This document shows, one piece after another, positions 56,726 to 64,000 of a DNA stretch of 64,000 bases. Made by a program: the position numbers and the translations under genes. The notes under the pieces were generated by a model. That model ran no database searches, was not told the DNA's origin, and saw nothing but the letters and a program-made list of their open reading frames with translations. The DNA comes from Limnospira fusiformis SAG 85.79 (GTDB taxonomy: Bacteria > Cyanobacteriota > Cyanobacteriia > Cyanobacteriales > Microcoleaceae). Numbering within the stretch: position 1 is the first letter of the stretch; each line of letters opens with the position of its first letter. The stretch covers positions 455,459 to 519,458 of the forward strand of contig NZ_CP051185.1 in the NCBI RefSeq assembly GCF_012516315.1, in the 5' to 3' direction.

Positions 56726-57797
56726 ATGGCTGGCTGCTTGTCGGTATTGCTATAACCAAGCAATTGCATTATCCCGGAGTGGTAAACGACTAAGCAAGTT
56801 AAAGTTACGCAATAAAGTGATGCCGAGTGACTTACCCGAATGGGTCAAAGAAACACCCTGCCACATTCGGCAAAATGCCATCTTTGATGCCTATCAGGCT
56901 TTGACCGCCAGTCCTGATGCCAGGTTTAGAAGTTGTCGTGACAGCTCTCAAGGGATTAAGTTCAATAATACTAATTTCTCTTCAGGGAGTTGGTATCCAA
57001 GACTAACGAAAGGATTAACTTTCATGGTTTCCGAAGCTATCCCTAAAACTTGCGGGCAAGGGACTCAGTTGGTGTTTACCAAAGGTCGATGGTTGGCGAT
57101 TTTCCCTGAACCAGTTGCCGTTACCCCAACTGAAGCGAATGGCGTAATTGCATTAGACCCGGGTGTGCGAACTTTCATAACCGGGTTTGATGGTTCACGA
57201 TTTCTGGAATTGGGCTCCGGGGATATTGGACGCATTACTAGGCTATGTCAACATTTGGATGATTTAATGAGCCGAATCGCCAAGGAACCCTGTCGTTCAA
57301 GGAGGCGACGGATGAGGCAAGCGGCTCAACGAATGAGAACCAAAATCCGCAATCTAGTTGATGAAGCCCACAAACAAATTGCTCACTACTTGACTCACAA
57401 CTACAGCATAATTTTTTTGCCCACCTTCGAGACTTCCGATATGGTTGCCAAAGCAAAGCGGAAAATCAGGTCTAAGACTGCCCGCGCCATGCTGACATGG
57501 GCGCATTATCGATTCAAACTAACCCTGAGACATCAAGGGGAAATAACTGGAACCACAGTTGTAGATGTGACGGAAGAATACACCAGCAAAACCTGTACTC
57601 ACTGTGGTCAGATGCATTCCCAGCTAGGTGGCTCAAAAGTGTTCCGATGTCCGGAGTGCGGGTTCACTCTACCCAGGGACTGGAACGGTGCTTTTGGAAT
57701 CTTTCTAAAAGCTTTGCGGGATACCGCCTCTGTTACCTTAACGGGTAATAGTGCTATCGTCGCATTGTCAGGCAATAGCCGGATAAATGTCGCGTAA
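56601..57797 (+). CDS. tnpB: TnpB, RNA-guided nuclease of IS607-type element (copy 2)
   Basis: 398 aa from the TTG at 56601. RuvC Asp in VIALDPGVRTF, Glu in FLPTFETSD, Asp in LPRDWNGAFGIF and the CTHCG/CPECG finger are intact. It differs from copy 1 at scattered residues, showing some divergence while the frame stays open. The 3' end is 7 bp from the element end, so the guide segment would come from the region just before topA. Confidence 0.85.
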   Translation: MRTSSPSSTASVPDYTDGVNTKLRSKKIRIYPSPELNQVWRKWLAACRYCYNQAIALSRSGKRLSKLKLRNKVMPSDLPEWVKETPCHIRQNAIFDAYQALTASPDARFRSCRDSSQGIKFNNTNFSSGSWYPRLTKGLTFMVSEAIPKTCGQGTQLVFTKGRWLAIFPEPVAVTPTEANGVIALDPGVRTFITGFDGSRFLELGSGDIGRITRLCQHLDDLMSRIAKEPCRSRRRRMRQAAQRMRTKIRNLVDEAHKQIAHYLTHNYSIIFLPTFETSDMVAKAKRKIRSKTARAMLTWAHYRFKLTLRHQGEITGTTVVDVTEEYTSKTCTHCGQMHSQLGGSKVFRCPECGFTLPRDWNGAFGIFLKALRDTASVTLTGNSAIVALSGNSRINVA

Positions 57798-57882
57798 ATG
57801 TATCAGAAAAAGATAAATTCTGGTCTCCCCCAAACCAGGGCCAGACCCCAAGTCCAGTTTGCTGCTATACGAAAAAGCTGCT

Positions 57883-60618
57883 ATGTCAACTTTAGTTATC
57901 GTTGAATCACCGACCAAAGCCCGGACTATTCGTAACTTCTTACCGAAAGACTATCAGGTAGAAGCCTCAATGGGTCATATCCGGGATTTACCACCCTCTG
58001 CTGATGAAATTCCCGAAGAGTACAAGGGGAAAACATGGGCAGGGCTAGGGGTAAACGTGGAAGGGAATTTTGAGCCTATTTATGTAATCCCCAAAGATAA
58101 GCAGAAAGTGGTCAAAGAACTCAAAAAAGCGCTTAAACAAGCGACAGAGTTAGTTCTAGCCACCGACGAAGACCGAGAAGGGGAAAGTATTAGCTGGCAC
58201 TTGTTGCAGGTGCTAAAACCGAAAATTCCCACCCGGCGTATGGTCTTCCATGAAATCACCTCGGAAGCCATACTCTCAGCCCTACAACATTGCCGAGACT
58301 TAGATGAACAACTGGTTCACGCCCAGGAAACCCGGCGGATACTCGATCGCCTCTATGGTTATACACTGTCACCACTGCTGTGGAAAAAAATCGCCCGAGG
58401 CTTGTCAGCCGGTCGGGTGCAGTCTGTAGCCGTAAGATTGATAGTAAACCGAGAGAGGGAACGTCGCGCCTTCCGACAGGGAGGATATTGGGATCTAAAA
58501 GCCTTGCTGGAACAAGGTAAAACCGAGTTTGAGGCGAAACTAATTACCCTAAATGGGGTAAAGGTAGCCACAGGTAGCGACTTCGATGAAAGCACTGGTA
58601 GAATCGCCGAGGGGCGTAATGTAGTCCTACTAGACTCAGACCAAGCCCAAGCCCTCAAGGAGAGACTGAGGGAGAAACTCTGGTCTGTCAGCAATATTGA
58701 CCAACGCTCAGTTACTCGCAAACCCGCGCCGCCATTTACCACATCGACTCTGCAACAGGAAGCTAACCGGAAACTCAGACTTAGCGCCCGTCAGACTATG
58801 CAGGTGGCTCAAGGACTCTATGAGCGTGGTTATATTACTTATATGCGGACTGACTCTGTACATTTATCAGAGCAAGCCATAGTAGCTGCTAGAAACTGCG
58901 TTGAGCAGAAATATGGCAAAGAGTACCTGAGTCCGAAACCACGCCAGTACACGACCAAAAGTAAGGGCGCTCAAGAAGCCCACGAAGCTATCCGCCCGGC
59001 TGGAAGTTATTTCCGTACTCCCCAGGAAACTGAGTTAAGTGGTAATGACTTGAAACTGTATGACTTAATTTGGAAGCGGACCGTTGCTTCTCAGATGGCT
59101 GACTCTCGCCAAACTAATATCTCTGTTGACTTACAGGTGGAAGATGCAGGTTTTCGGGCGACGGGGAAACGTATTGATTTCCCTGGGTTTTTGCGGGCTT
59201 ATGTAGAAGGGTCTGATGATCCTGATGCGGCTTTGGAAAATCAAGAAGTACCTCTACCACCTTTAAAAGTAGGTCAACATCCTGATTGTAAGGATTTGGA
59301 GGCAGTGGGACATGAAACCCAACCTCCGGCACGCTTTACAGAAGCATCTTTGGTCAAAACTCTGGAAAGTGAGGGGGTAGGTCGTCCGAGTACCTACGCG
59401 AGTGTCATTGGTACGATTATCGATCGCGGTTATGCTCAAATTAAGGGCAATGCTCTGATTCCTACTTTTACGGCTTTTGCCGTTAATAGCCTCCTGGAGA
59501 AACATTTTCCCGATTTGGTGGATATCCGTTTCACCGCTCGCATGGAGAATACTCTTGATGAAATAGCCACTGGACAGGCGGACCAGTTGCCTTATTTGCA
59601 ACAGTTCTATTCCGGTGACGGGGGGCTGGAAAATCAGGTTAAGGAACAGGAAAGCCAAATTGATGCTAAGGTAGCCCGAACTATTGAATTGGAAAATTTG
59701 GGTGATGCTACTGATGGCATGACTTACCGTTTGTGTTTGGGTCGCTTTGGGCCTTATATTGAGGCACAGAAGGATGAGGAGATTATTACTGCTTCCATTC
59801 CTCAAGACCTGACTCCTGCTGACCTGACTCCTGAGTTAATTCAGGAGTTGATTGGACAAAAGACGGAGGGACCGGAAAAGCTGGGAGTTCATCCAGAAGC
59901 AGGGGAACCGATTTTTATGTTAATTGGTCCCTATGGTCCTTATGTGCAGTTGGGGGAAGAGTCGGAAACTAATAAGAAGCCGAAACGGGTCTCCCTTCCC
60001 AAGGGACTGGAAAAGGATGCGGTGACTTTGGATGTGGCTGTGTCGCTTTTGTCTTTACCTCGCCTTTTGGGACTGCATCCCGAAACGGGGGCTAAGGTTA
60101 AGGCTGCTATTGGTCGCTTTGGTCCTTATGTGGTTCATGAAAGTAAGGAGGCTAAGGATTATCGCTCTATCAAGGCTCCTGATGATGTCTTGACTATTAC
60201 TTTTGAGCGGGCTTTGGAACTTCTGGCACAACCGAAGGTGGGACGCAGGGGGACTAAAAAAACTCTTACTCCCCTGCGAGAGTTGGGAGAACACCCGGAA
60301 GATGGAGAACCTCTCAATATCTATGATGGTCGCTATGGTCCCTATATTAAGCATGGCAAAATTAATGCTTCTTTGCCTAAAGAACAGGCGATCGAAACTT
60401 TCACCCTAGAACAGGCTCTGGAACTCTTAAAGGCTAAGGCGGCTTCTGGGTCGAAGTCGAAGTCGAGGTCGAAGTCTACTAGCAGTACCACTGCCAAAAA
60501 GTCCACTACTGCCAAAAAGTCCACTACTGCCAAAAAGTCTACTACTGCCAAAAAGTCTACTACTGCCAAAAAGTCCACGACTAGGAAAAAATCCAGCACT
60601 AAGGGGGAAACGGAATAA
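57883..60618 (+). CDS. topA: DNA topoisomerase I
   Basis: 911 aa from the ATG at 57883 (a TTG 24 bp upstream is less likely). Type IA topoisomerase that relaxes negative supercoils. [18 protein letters not shown] and [15 protein letters not shown]; active-site Tyr about residue 320 in [12 protein letters not shown]; then several C-terminal repeats of the type [11 protein letters not shown] / [10 protein letters not shown]. The tail (last ~45 aa) is five copies of the hexapeptide STTAKK then RKKSS, a Lys-rich DNA-binding tail encoded by an 18-bp tandem repeat (about 60487-60580). The IS607 copy lies 78 bp upstream and may affect its promoter. Confidence 0.96.
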   Translation: MSTLVIVESPTKARTIRNFLPKDYQVEASMGHIRDLPPSADEIPEEYKGKTWAGLGVNVEGNFEPIYVIPKDKQKVVKELKKALKQATELVLATDEDREGESISWHLLQVLKPKIPTRRMVFHEITSEAILSALQHCRDLDEQLVHAQETRRILDRLYGYTLSPLLWKKIARGLSAGRVQSVAVRLIVNRERERRAFRQGGYWDLKALLEQGKTEFEAKLITLNGVKVATGSDFDESTGRIAEGRNVVLLDSDQAQALKERLREKLWSVSNIDQRSVTRKPAPPFTTSTLQQEANRKLRLSARQTMQVAQGLYERGYITYMRTDSVHLSEQAIVAARNCVEQKYGKEYLSPKPRQYTTKSKGAQEAHEAIRPAGSYFRTPQETELSGNDLKLYDLIWKRTVASQMADSRQTNISVDLQVEDAGFRATGKRIDFPGFLRAYVEGSDDPDAALENQEVPLPPLKVGQHPDCKDLEAVGHETQPPARFTEASLVKTLESEGVGRPSTYASVIGTIIDRGYAQIKGNALIPTFTAFAVNSLLEKHFPDLVDIRFTARMENTLDEIATGQADQLPYLQQFYSGDGGLENQVKEQESQIDAKVARTIELENLGDATDGMTYRLCLGRFGPYIEAQKDEEIITASIPQDLTPADLTPELIQELIGQKTEGPEKLGVHPEAGEPIFMLIGPYGPYVQLGEESETNKKPKRVSLPKGLEKDAVTLDVAVSLLSLPRLLGLHPETGAKVKAAIGRFGPYVVHESKEAKDYRSIKAPDDVLTITFERALELLAQPKVGRRGTKKTLTPLRELGEHPEDGEPLNIYDGRYGPYIKHGKINASLPKEQAIETFTLEQALELLKAKAASGSKSKSRSKSTSSTTAKKSTTAKKSTTAKKSTTAKKSTTAKKSTTRKKSSTKGETE

Positions 60619-60621
60619 GTT

Positions 60622-60649
60622 TTGACATCCCGGGAAGGGCTGATATAAT
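60622..60649 (+). promoter_or_regulatory. Promoter after topA
   Basis: TTGACA (60622-60627), 16-bp spacer, TATAAT (60644-60649), starting 4 bp after the topA stop. It probably serves the small secreted protein at 60747. Confidence 0.6.
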
Positions 60650-60746
60650 GGGAGAATGGGCGGGTTGTATCGACTAGCGATCGCCAATAGGGATACTGCG
60701 GAAACTCGCCTATGACCCTGTGAGTTGATGGGAATGGGGATTTATT

Positions 60747-61016
60747 ATGTGGAAATATATCATCACGGCTTTGGTGGCTTTAGAATTGGTCTTGCTGAGT
60801 TCGTTTTGGTCTCCGGCTGCGGCGACGATTAATGATACAGAATCCTATATTTGGGATTATGCCTATGGCGGTAGTAGTCAATTGGTCTGTAAACAGGTCA
60901 TTTTTCACCCGATAGGGGAACCTGTACCGGCTCATGAATCACTCACCCAACCGGCTACCCTACGATCGCATATTGTTGACAGCAGCCACTGTAAAAGCGT
61001 CAGTAAACCCAGTTAA
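60747..61016 (+). CDS. Small secreted hypothetical protein
   Basis: 89 aa. N-terminal signal peptide (MWKYIITALVALELVLLSSF, likely cleaved after AAA at about residue 27). The mature ~60 aa has two Cys (VCKQVIF and SHCKSV), perhaps one disulfide, and no family I know. It has its own promoter 100 bp upstream. Exported to the periplasm or beyond. Confidence 0.6.
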   Translation: MWKYIITALVALELVLLSSFWSPAAATINDTESYIWDYAYGGSSQLVCKQVIFHPIGEPVPAHESLTQPATLRSHIVDSSHCKSVSKPS

Positions 61017-61123
61017 ATAGACGGTCTCAAATCGGAAACCATCAATTAAGGGGTCGATTCAGGTTGACCCCACAGGGTGATTTGTTGCCTGACCCAAAAA
61101 TAAGTTTGGCTAATTGATACGGC

Positions 61124-61402
61124 TCAAATATATGGGATTTTTAAAATATTGTTAAGATTTGATACGTTTTTTTTGATAAAAAGTGGCAAAAAGTTGACGA
61201 GATTATCGGGGTTGTGGTAACATTGAGGAAACCGATACCAAGGGGCTATTGTGTCTTGATGCACCAATAAAGGCTGAAACCCCGATTCTCTGGCGATTAA
61301 AGTTATTTTTTGAGGGAAAACTGAAACTGGCGATGCACGAGTTTTGAGGATGAGTGGGGCTAGGGTTTTTAGACATCTTGACAAAATGGCGATTTTGTGC
61401 AT
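61124..61402 (-). CDS. Weak small ORF downstream of the M16-like gene
   Basis: 92 codons (MHKIAILSRCLKTLAPLILK at the start) on the same strand as, and 13 bp after, the M16-like gene. It has no domain and no clear ribosome site. The composition is plausible, but this may be a chance frame. Confidence 0.25.
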   Translation of the reverse strand: MHKIAILSRCLKTLAPLILKTRASPVSVFPQKITLIARESGFQPLLVHQDTIAPWYRFPQCYHNPDNLVNFLPLFIKKNVSNLNNILKIPYI

Positions 61403-61415
61403 GGCAGAGAATATG

Positions 61416-62708
61416 TTAGTGGGAGTAGGAAAAAGGGGTGACGATCGCCTGTGGACCGACCAAGACGAGGTAAGGTTGACAGAAGTATTTTTGAGATATT
61501 TCTAGGACTTGTGGAACTGTGACCGAGGCGACATCAATTTGAAATTGCTGGTCGAAGTCAATACCCAATTCTAGGGTTTCATACCATCCGTAAATTTGGG
61601 CGAGTTGGCTGTTAGTTTGCTTTCCGAGGGCATATTGTCCTAGTAGTTTATTTTTAGCGACCTGGAGTTCTTCTTCTGTGAGGGGGGTGTTGGTAAGTCG
61701 GTCTACTTCGGCGCGTAGTCCGTCAATAGCGATCGCAGTATTATTAGGGGCAGTACCCATATACACGACAAATTGGGAAGCATCTAGGCGGGTAGGATAG
61801 AAAGCCGAGACATCATAGGCTAGTCCCCGCTTTTCGCGTAATTCGACGAAGAGGCGACTGGATAGACCATTGCCCAAATAGGTGTTCATGACTTTGAGGG
61901 TGGCATAATCCTCGTGATAGACCGAGGCGGCGAGGTATCCTAGCATAATTACAGATTGCTGGGTTTCCTGGGGTGCTATCGCCTTGTGGGGGTTAGAGAT
62001 GATTGTTGGTAGGGTGAGTTTGGGGAGGGGAGTCGGGGGTGCTTTCCAGTCTCCAAAGCATCTCTGTATGTGGCTTAGGGCTTTCTCTAGGGTAATGCGT
62101 CCCGCTAGGGAAATAATCAGATTATCTGGGCGAAAATAGGTCTGATGAAATTCCTGTAAGTCGGCGCGGGTAATTTGACTTACCGTTTCTTCGGTTCCGA
62201 GGCTGGAAATAGCATAGGGATGGTTTTGATACATTCCCCGTCGTAGATGGTCGAAAGCTACGGAAAATGGTTGTTCTTTCTGGGCTCTAATACCTTGAAT
62301 GGTGATGCGGCGTTCCAGTTCTATTTCCGCTTCGGGAAAAGATGGGGCGCGCAAGAGTTGGGCGACTAACTCCAAAATATCCTCAAAGTCACCAGAAACG
62401 GTTTTGACACCGACGAGGAAATAGTCGGAGGAGGTGTCCGCGCTAACCCTCGCCCCAACTGACTCGACTCTTTCGGCAATTTCTAGGGATGACAGGCTTT
62501 CTGTCCCTTTGGTCATGACGGCGGCGAGGAGGTGAGAGAGTCCGGCTTGGTGTGGTGGTTCCCAACGGGTCCCAGTCCTCAAAAATAAACGGGTCGCGAT
62601 AATGTCCGCCGCCGGGTTTTCAGTGACTAACAGGATAATACCGTTATCTAAAACATAGCGATGAACGTTCTGGGTATCTGAGAATGATGGGGTTAGGGTT
62701 TGAGTCAC
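61416..62708 (-). CDS. M16-family peptidase-like protein, zinc motif lost
   Basis: 430 aa with the two-domain M16 fold: LRTGTRWEPPHQAGLSHLLA, YFRPDNLIISLAGRI and LREKRGLAYDVSAFY. The zinc motif HxxEH is replaced by HLLAA, so it should be inactive by itself and act as the non-catalytic partner of an HxxEH-bearing subunit, as in MPP-like pairs. In many cyanobacteria the two genes are adjacent. Here an IS200/IS605-type element lies directly upstream (50 bp from the start codon) and separates it from the next gene end. Confidence 0.88.
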   Translation of the reverse strand: MTQTLTPSFSDTQNVHRYVLDNGIILLVTENPAADIIATRLFLRTGTRWEPPHQAGLSHLLAAVMTKGTESLSSLEIAERVESVGARVSADTSSDYFLVGVKTVSGDFEDILELVAQLLRAPSFPEAEIELERRITIQGIRAQKEQPFSVAFDHLRRGMYQNHPYAISSLGTEETVSQITRADLQEFHQTYFRPDNLIISLAGRITLEKALSHIQRCFGDWKAPPTPLPKLTLPTIISNPHKAIAPQETQQSVIMLGYLAASVYHEDYATLKVMNTYLGNGLSSRLFVELREKRGLAYDVSAFYPTRLDASQFVVYMGTAPNNTAIAIDGLRAEVDRLTNTPLTEEELQVAKNKLLGQYALGKQTNSQLAQIYGWYETLELGIDFDQQFQIDVASVTVPQVLEISQKYFCQPYLVLVGPQAIVTPFSYSH

Positions 62709-62799
62709 GGCTGCCTATGATGATGAAATGCGATCGCAGTTGATGCCAGGATCTTTTTTGACACTCCCCGCGAGTCACGCGACGGGGATTCTTGGTTCA

Positions 62800-63760
62800 T
62801 CAACCGGACTTAACTGAGCAGGATTTTTCCAACCCAGCCAGAGGCCCGCTCTCCCCAAGCGTATAACTTCCCGTGTGCCCCACGGTAGTTAGTCCCAGGC
62901 GCAGGATATTGATGGCCGCATTCACATCTCGGTCAGCCTCATAGCCGCAATGCGGACAGTGGTGGGTTCTGACTGAGAGTGCCTTCTTGACTCGTTGGCC
63001 GCAGCTTGAGCAATCCTGGCTCGTATATTGGGGAGGAACGGCAATCGTTACCTTCCCGTACTTCCTGCCAAAATACTCCAACCAACAGCGAAATATTGAC
63101 CATCCTGCATCACTAATCGACTTGGCTAGATGCCGATTGCGTACTAACCCTTTCACATTCAAGTCTGCCTTCGGCGCGCCGCTTCGCGTCTACGTAGGCA
63201 ACCAAATCGTTAGATTGGATGACGCAGTAGGCGATGCTCTTCGCCCACTCATTACGCTGCCTACTTACCCTTAAATGCTTCCGGGCGTATCGGTTCCTAG
63301 CCCTGTGATAGTTCCCGGACTGTGGTTTTGCCCCCTTGCGGTACTTTCTGGACTTCTCTCGATTGGCCTTGTTCAACCGCCTTTCAGACTTGCGATAGAA
63401 CTGCGGTGCTTCCACCACACTGCCATCAGAGGTTTTGTACTCCACCGAGCGGGAATGCTTTTTGAACCTGGGGAATCCTACGGGCTTAATGCCCTTTTTG
63501 CAGTTGTCGTAGAACCGACTGATTGAACTCCAGGCCCGTTCTGCTGAAGCCTGACGAGCCATGGAGTTGAGTTTCTTGGCAAAGGGAAACTCCTCAGCTA
63601 ACGCTTTGCAGAGTTTGCTAAGGTCGTATTTGCCGACATCTTGGCTATCCATCCAATAGCGCAACGCCTTATTACGGACAAACTGAGCCGTCCGTATAGC
63701 GTCGTCTATAGCGGTAGCCTGGGCAGGCTTTACCCGTGCTTTGAACTCAAGTACAATCAT
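62800..63760 (-). pseudogene. tnpB: TnpB of IS200/IS605-type element, copy 2 (deletion plus frameshift)
   Basis: Same +1 frameshift as copy 1 (28-bp insert at 63166-63193). In addition 83 codons are missing between YKTS and DGSVVEAPQF, removing the RuvC-I Asp region (GIDLGLRYF in copy 1). The zinc finger CSSCG...CPHCG and DRDVNAAINI are present in the C-terminal frame. Confidence 0.9.
63166..63193. repeat. 28-bp small dispersed repeat inside tnpB copy 2
   Basis: Same sequence and position as 40363-40390. Confidence 0.6.
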
Positions 63761-63922
63761 TTTCCCTTATATTAGCATATCTGGCGCAAGAATGCGGCTA
63801 AAGCCGCCGTTGCTTTTCATCCCTGGGCTAAAGCCACAGGGCTTTCAAGCTATCGTCTATTCACGTAACACAAAATTAGGAGATTTCAGAAGTGGTGATA
63901 GTCGTTCCATGATAACAACTGC

Positions 63923-64000
63923 TCATTTTTTGGTGATCTGATCAAGGCGATCGCTTAGGAGTTGGTGACTGGGACTGAATAGGGCTAACCAGGCTAGTAT
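63923..64000 (-). CDS. C-terminal end of an unidentified gene (truncated by window edge)
   Basis: The minus-strand frame is open from the window edge for 25 codons (ILAWLALFSPSHQLLSDRLD...) to a TGA at 63925-63923. It is 59 bp from the IS200/IS605-type element and on the same strand as the M16-like gene downstream. It could be the tail of its catalytic partner, but too little is visible to say. Confidence 0.4.
   Translation of the reverse strand: MLAWLALFSPSHQLLSDRLDQITKK

Larger units (their letters stand above)
56041..57804 (+). mobile_element. IS607-type element, copy 2 (1,764 bp)
   Basis: Same sequence as copy 1 in the other orientation, CATGATTTAATC...ATGTATC, bounded by AG dinucleotides at 56039-56040 and 57805-57806. 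It inserted 27 bp after the group II intron and about 80 bp before topA. Confidence 0.9.
62758..63864 (-). mobile_element. IS200/IS605-type tnpB element, copy 2 (1,107 bp, internally deleted)
   Basis: Same ends as copy 1: inserted after TTAC (rc of 63865-63868), with TCAA (rc of 62758-62761) at the right end. It is intact at both ends and not interrupted, giving the reference boundary for copy 1. It lacks 249 bp of the tnpB gene, near CCATC words. Confidence 0.92.

Overview
The window looks like chromosomal DNA of a filamentous beta-cyanobacterium, most likely of the Arthrospira/Limnospira type. The evidence is a complete beta-carboxysome operon (ccmK2-K1-L-M-N-O), the NDH-1 CO2-uptake genes ndhF4-ndhD4-cupB, many copies of the HIP1 octamer GCGATCGC, a cyAbrB regulator, and heavy loading with group II introns and TnpB-type insertion sequences. 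The genus is inference; the cyanobacterial assignment is firm. I saw no rRNA, tRNA or CRISPR array.

Layout. 1-6286: a truncated gene end, SAM hydrolase (DUF62), a C5 DNA methyltransferase, UDP-GlcNAc 2-epimerase, a frameshifted PAS/PAS/GAF/GGDEF sensor and a pseudouridine synthase. 6287-11908: a 5.6-kb repeat island with two arrays of a 55-bp unit (about 20 and 29 copies) and three copies of a ~250-bp module. Each module carries a consensus promoter with a palindrome over its -10, then a GC hairpin and T-run. The island also holds a duplicated murD tail and a few accessory genes and gene fragments. 11909-23704: murD, a small photosystem-associated gene, the ccm operon and, divergent from it, ndhF4-ndhD4-cupB, so carboxysome shell and CO2 hydration lie back to back. 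23740-37790: an ABC exporter, a Tic21/DUF3611-like membrane protein, a SagB-type oxidoreductase, an exonuclease-ATPase gene split by one TGA, SAM decarboxylase (speH), a Dam-type methylase, a probable tiny thylakoid protein, potADBC and ribF. SAM decarboxylase and polyamine uptake lie close together.

37826-42346 is a pile-up of mobile DNA in one small HTH gene: a group II intron in its leader, an IS200/IS605-type tnpB element inside codon 32/33, and an IS607-type element nested in the right end of the latter. 42837-52377: moxR, cyAbrB, an Rrf2 regulator, cobD, pyrR, fni, an oligopeptide-type binding protein, an orphan cas6 with an extra C-terminal HTH-like region, egtD and rpmB. 52480-57804 separates rpmB from topA: a group II intron with a dead reverse-transcriptase/HNH gene, interrupted by a second ORF-less group II intron (a twintron), followed by a second IS607-type copy. 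57883-64000: topA, a small secreted protein, an M16-like protein without the zinc motif, a deleted copy of the IS200/IS605-type element, and the end of one more gene.

Most chromosomal genes here are ordinary housekeeping or carbon-concentrating genes. The unusual content is the repeat island, the two nested mobile clusters, and several genes broken by single events that leave recognisable coding sequence on both sides.
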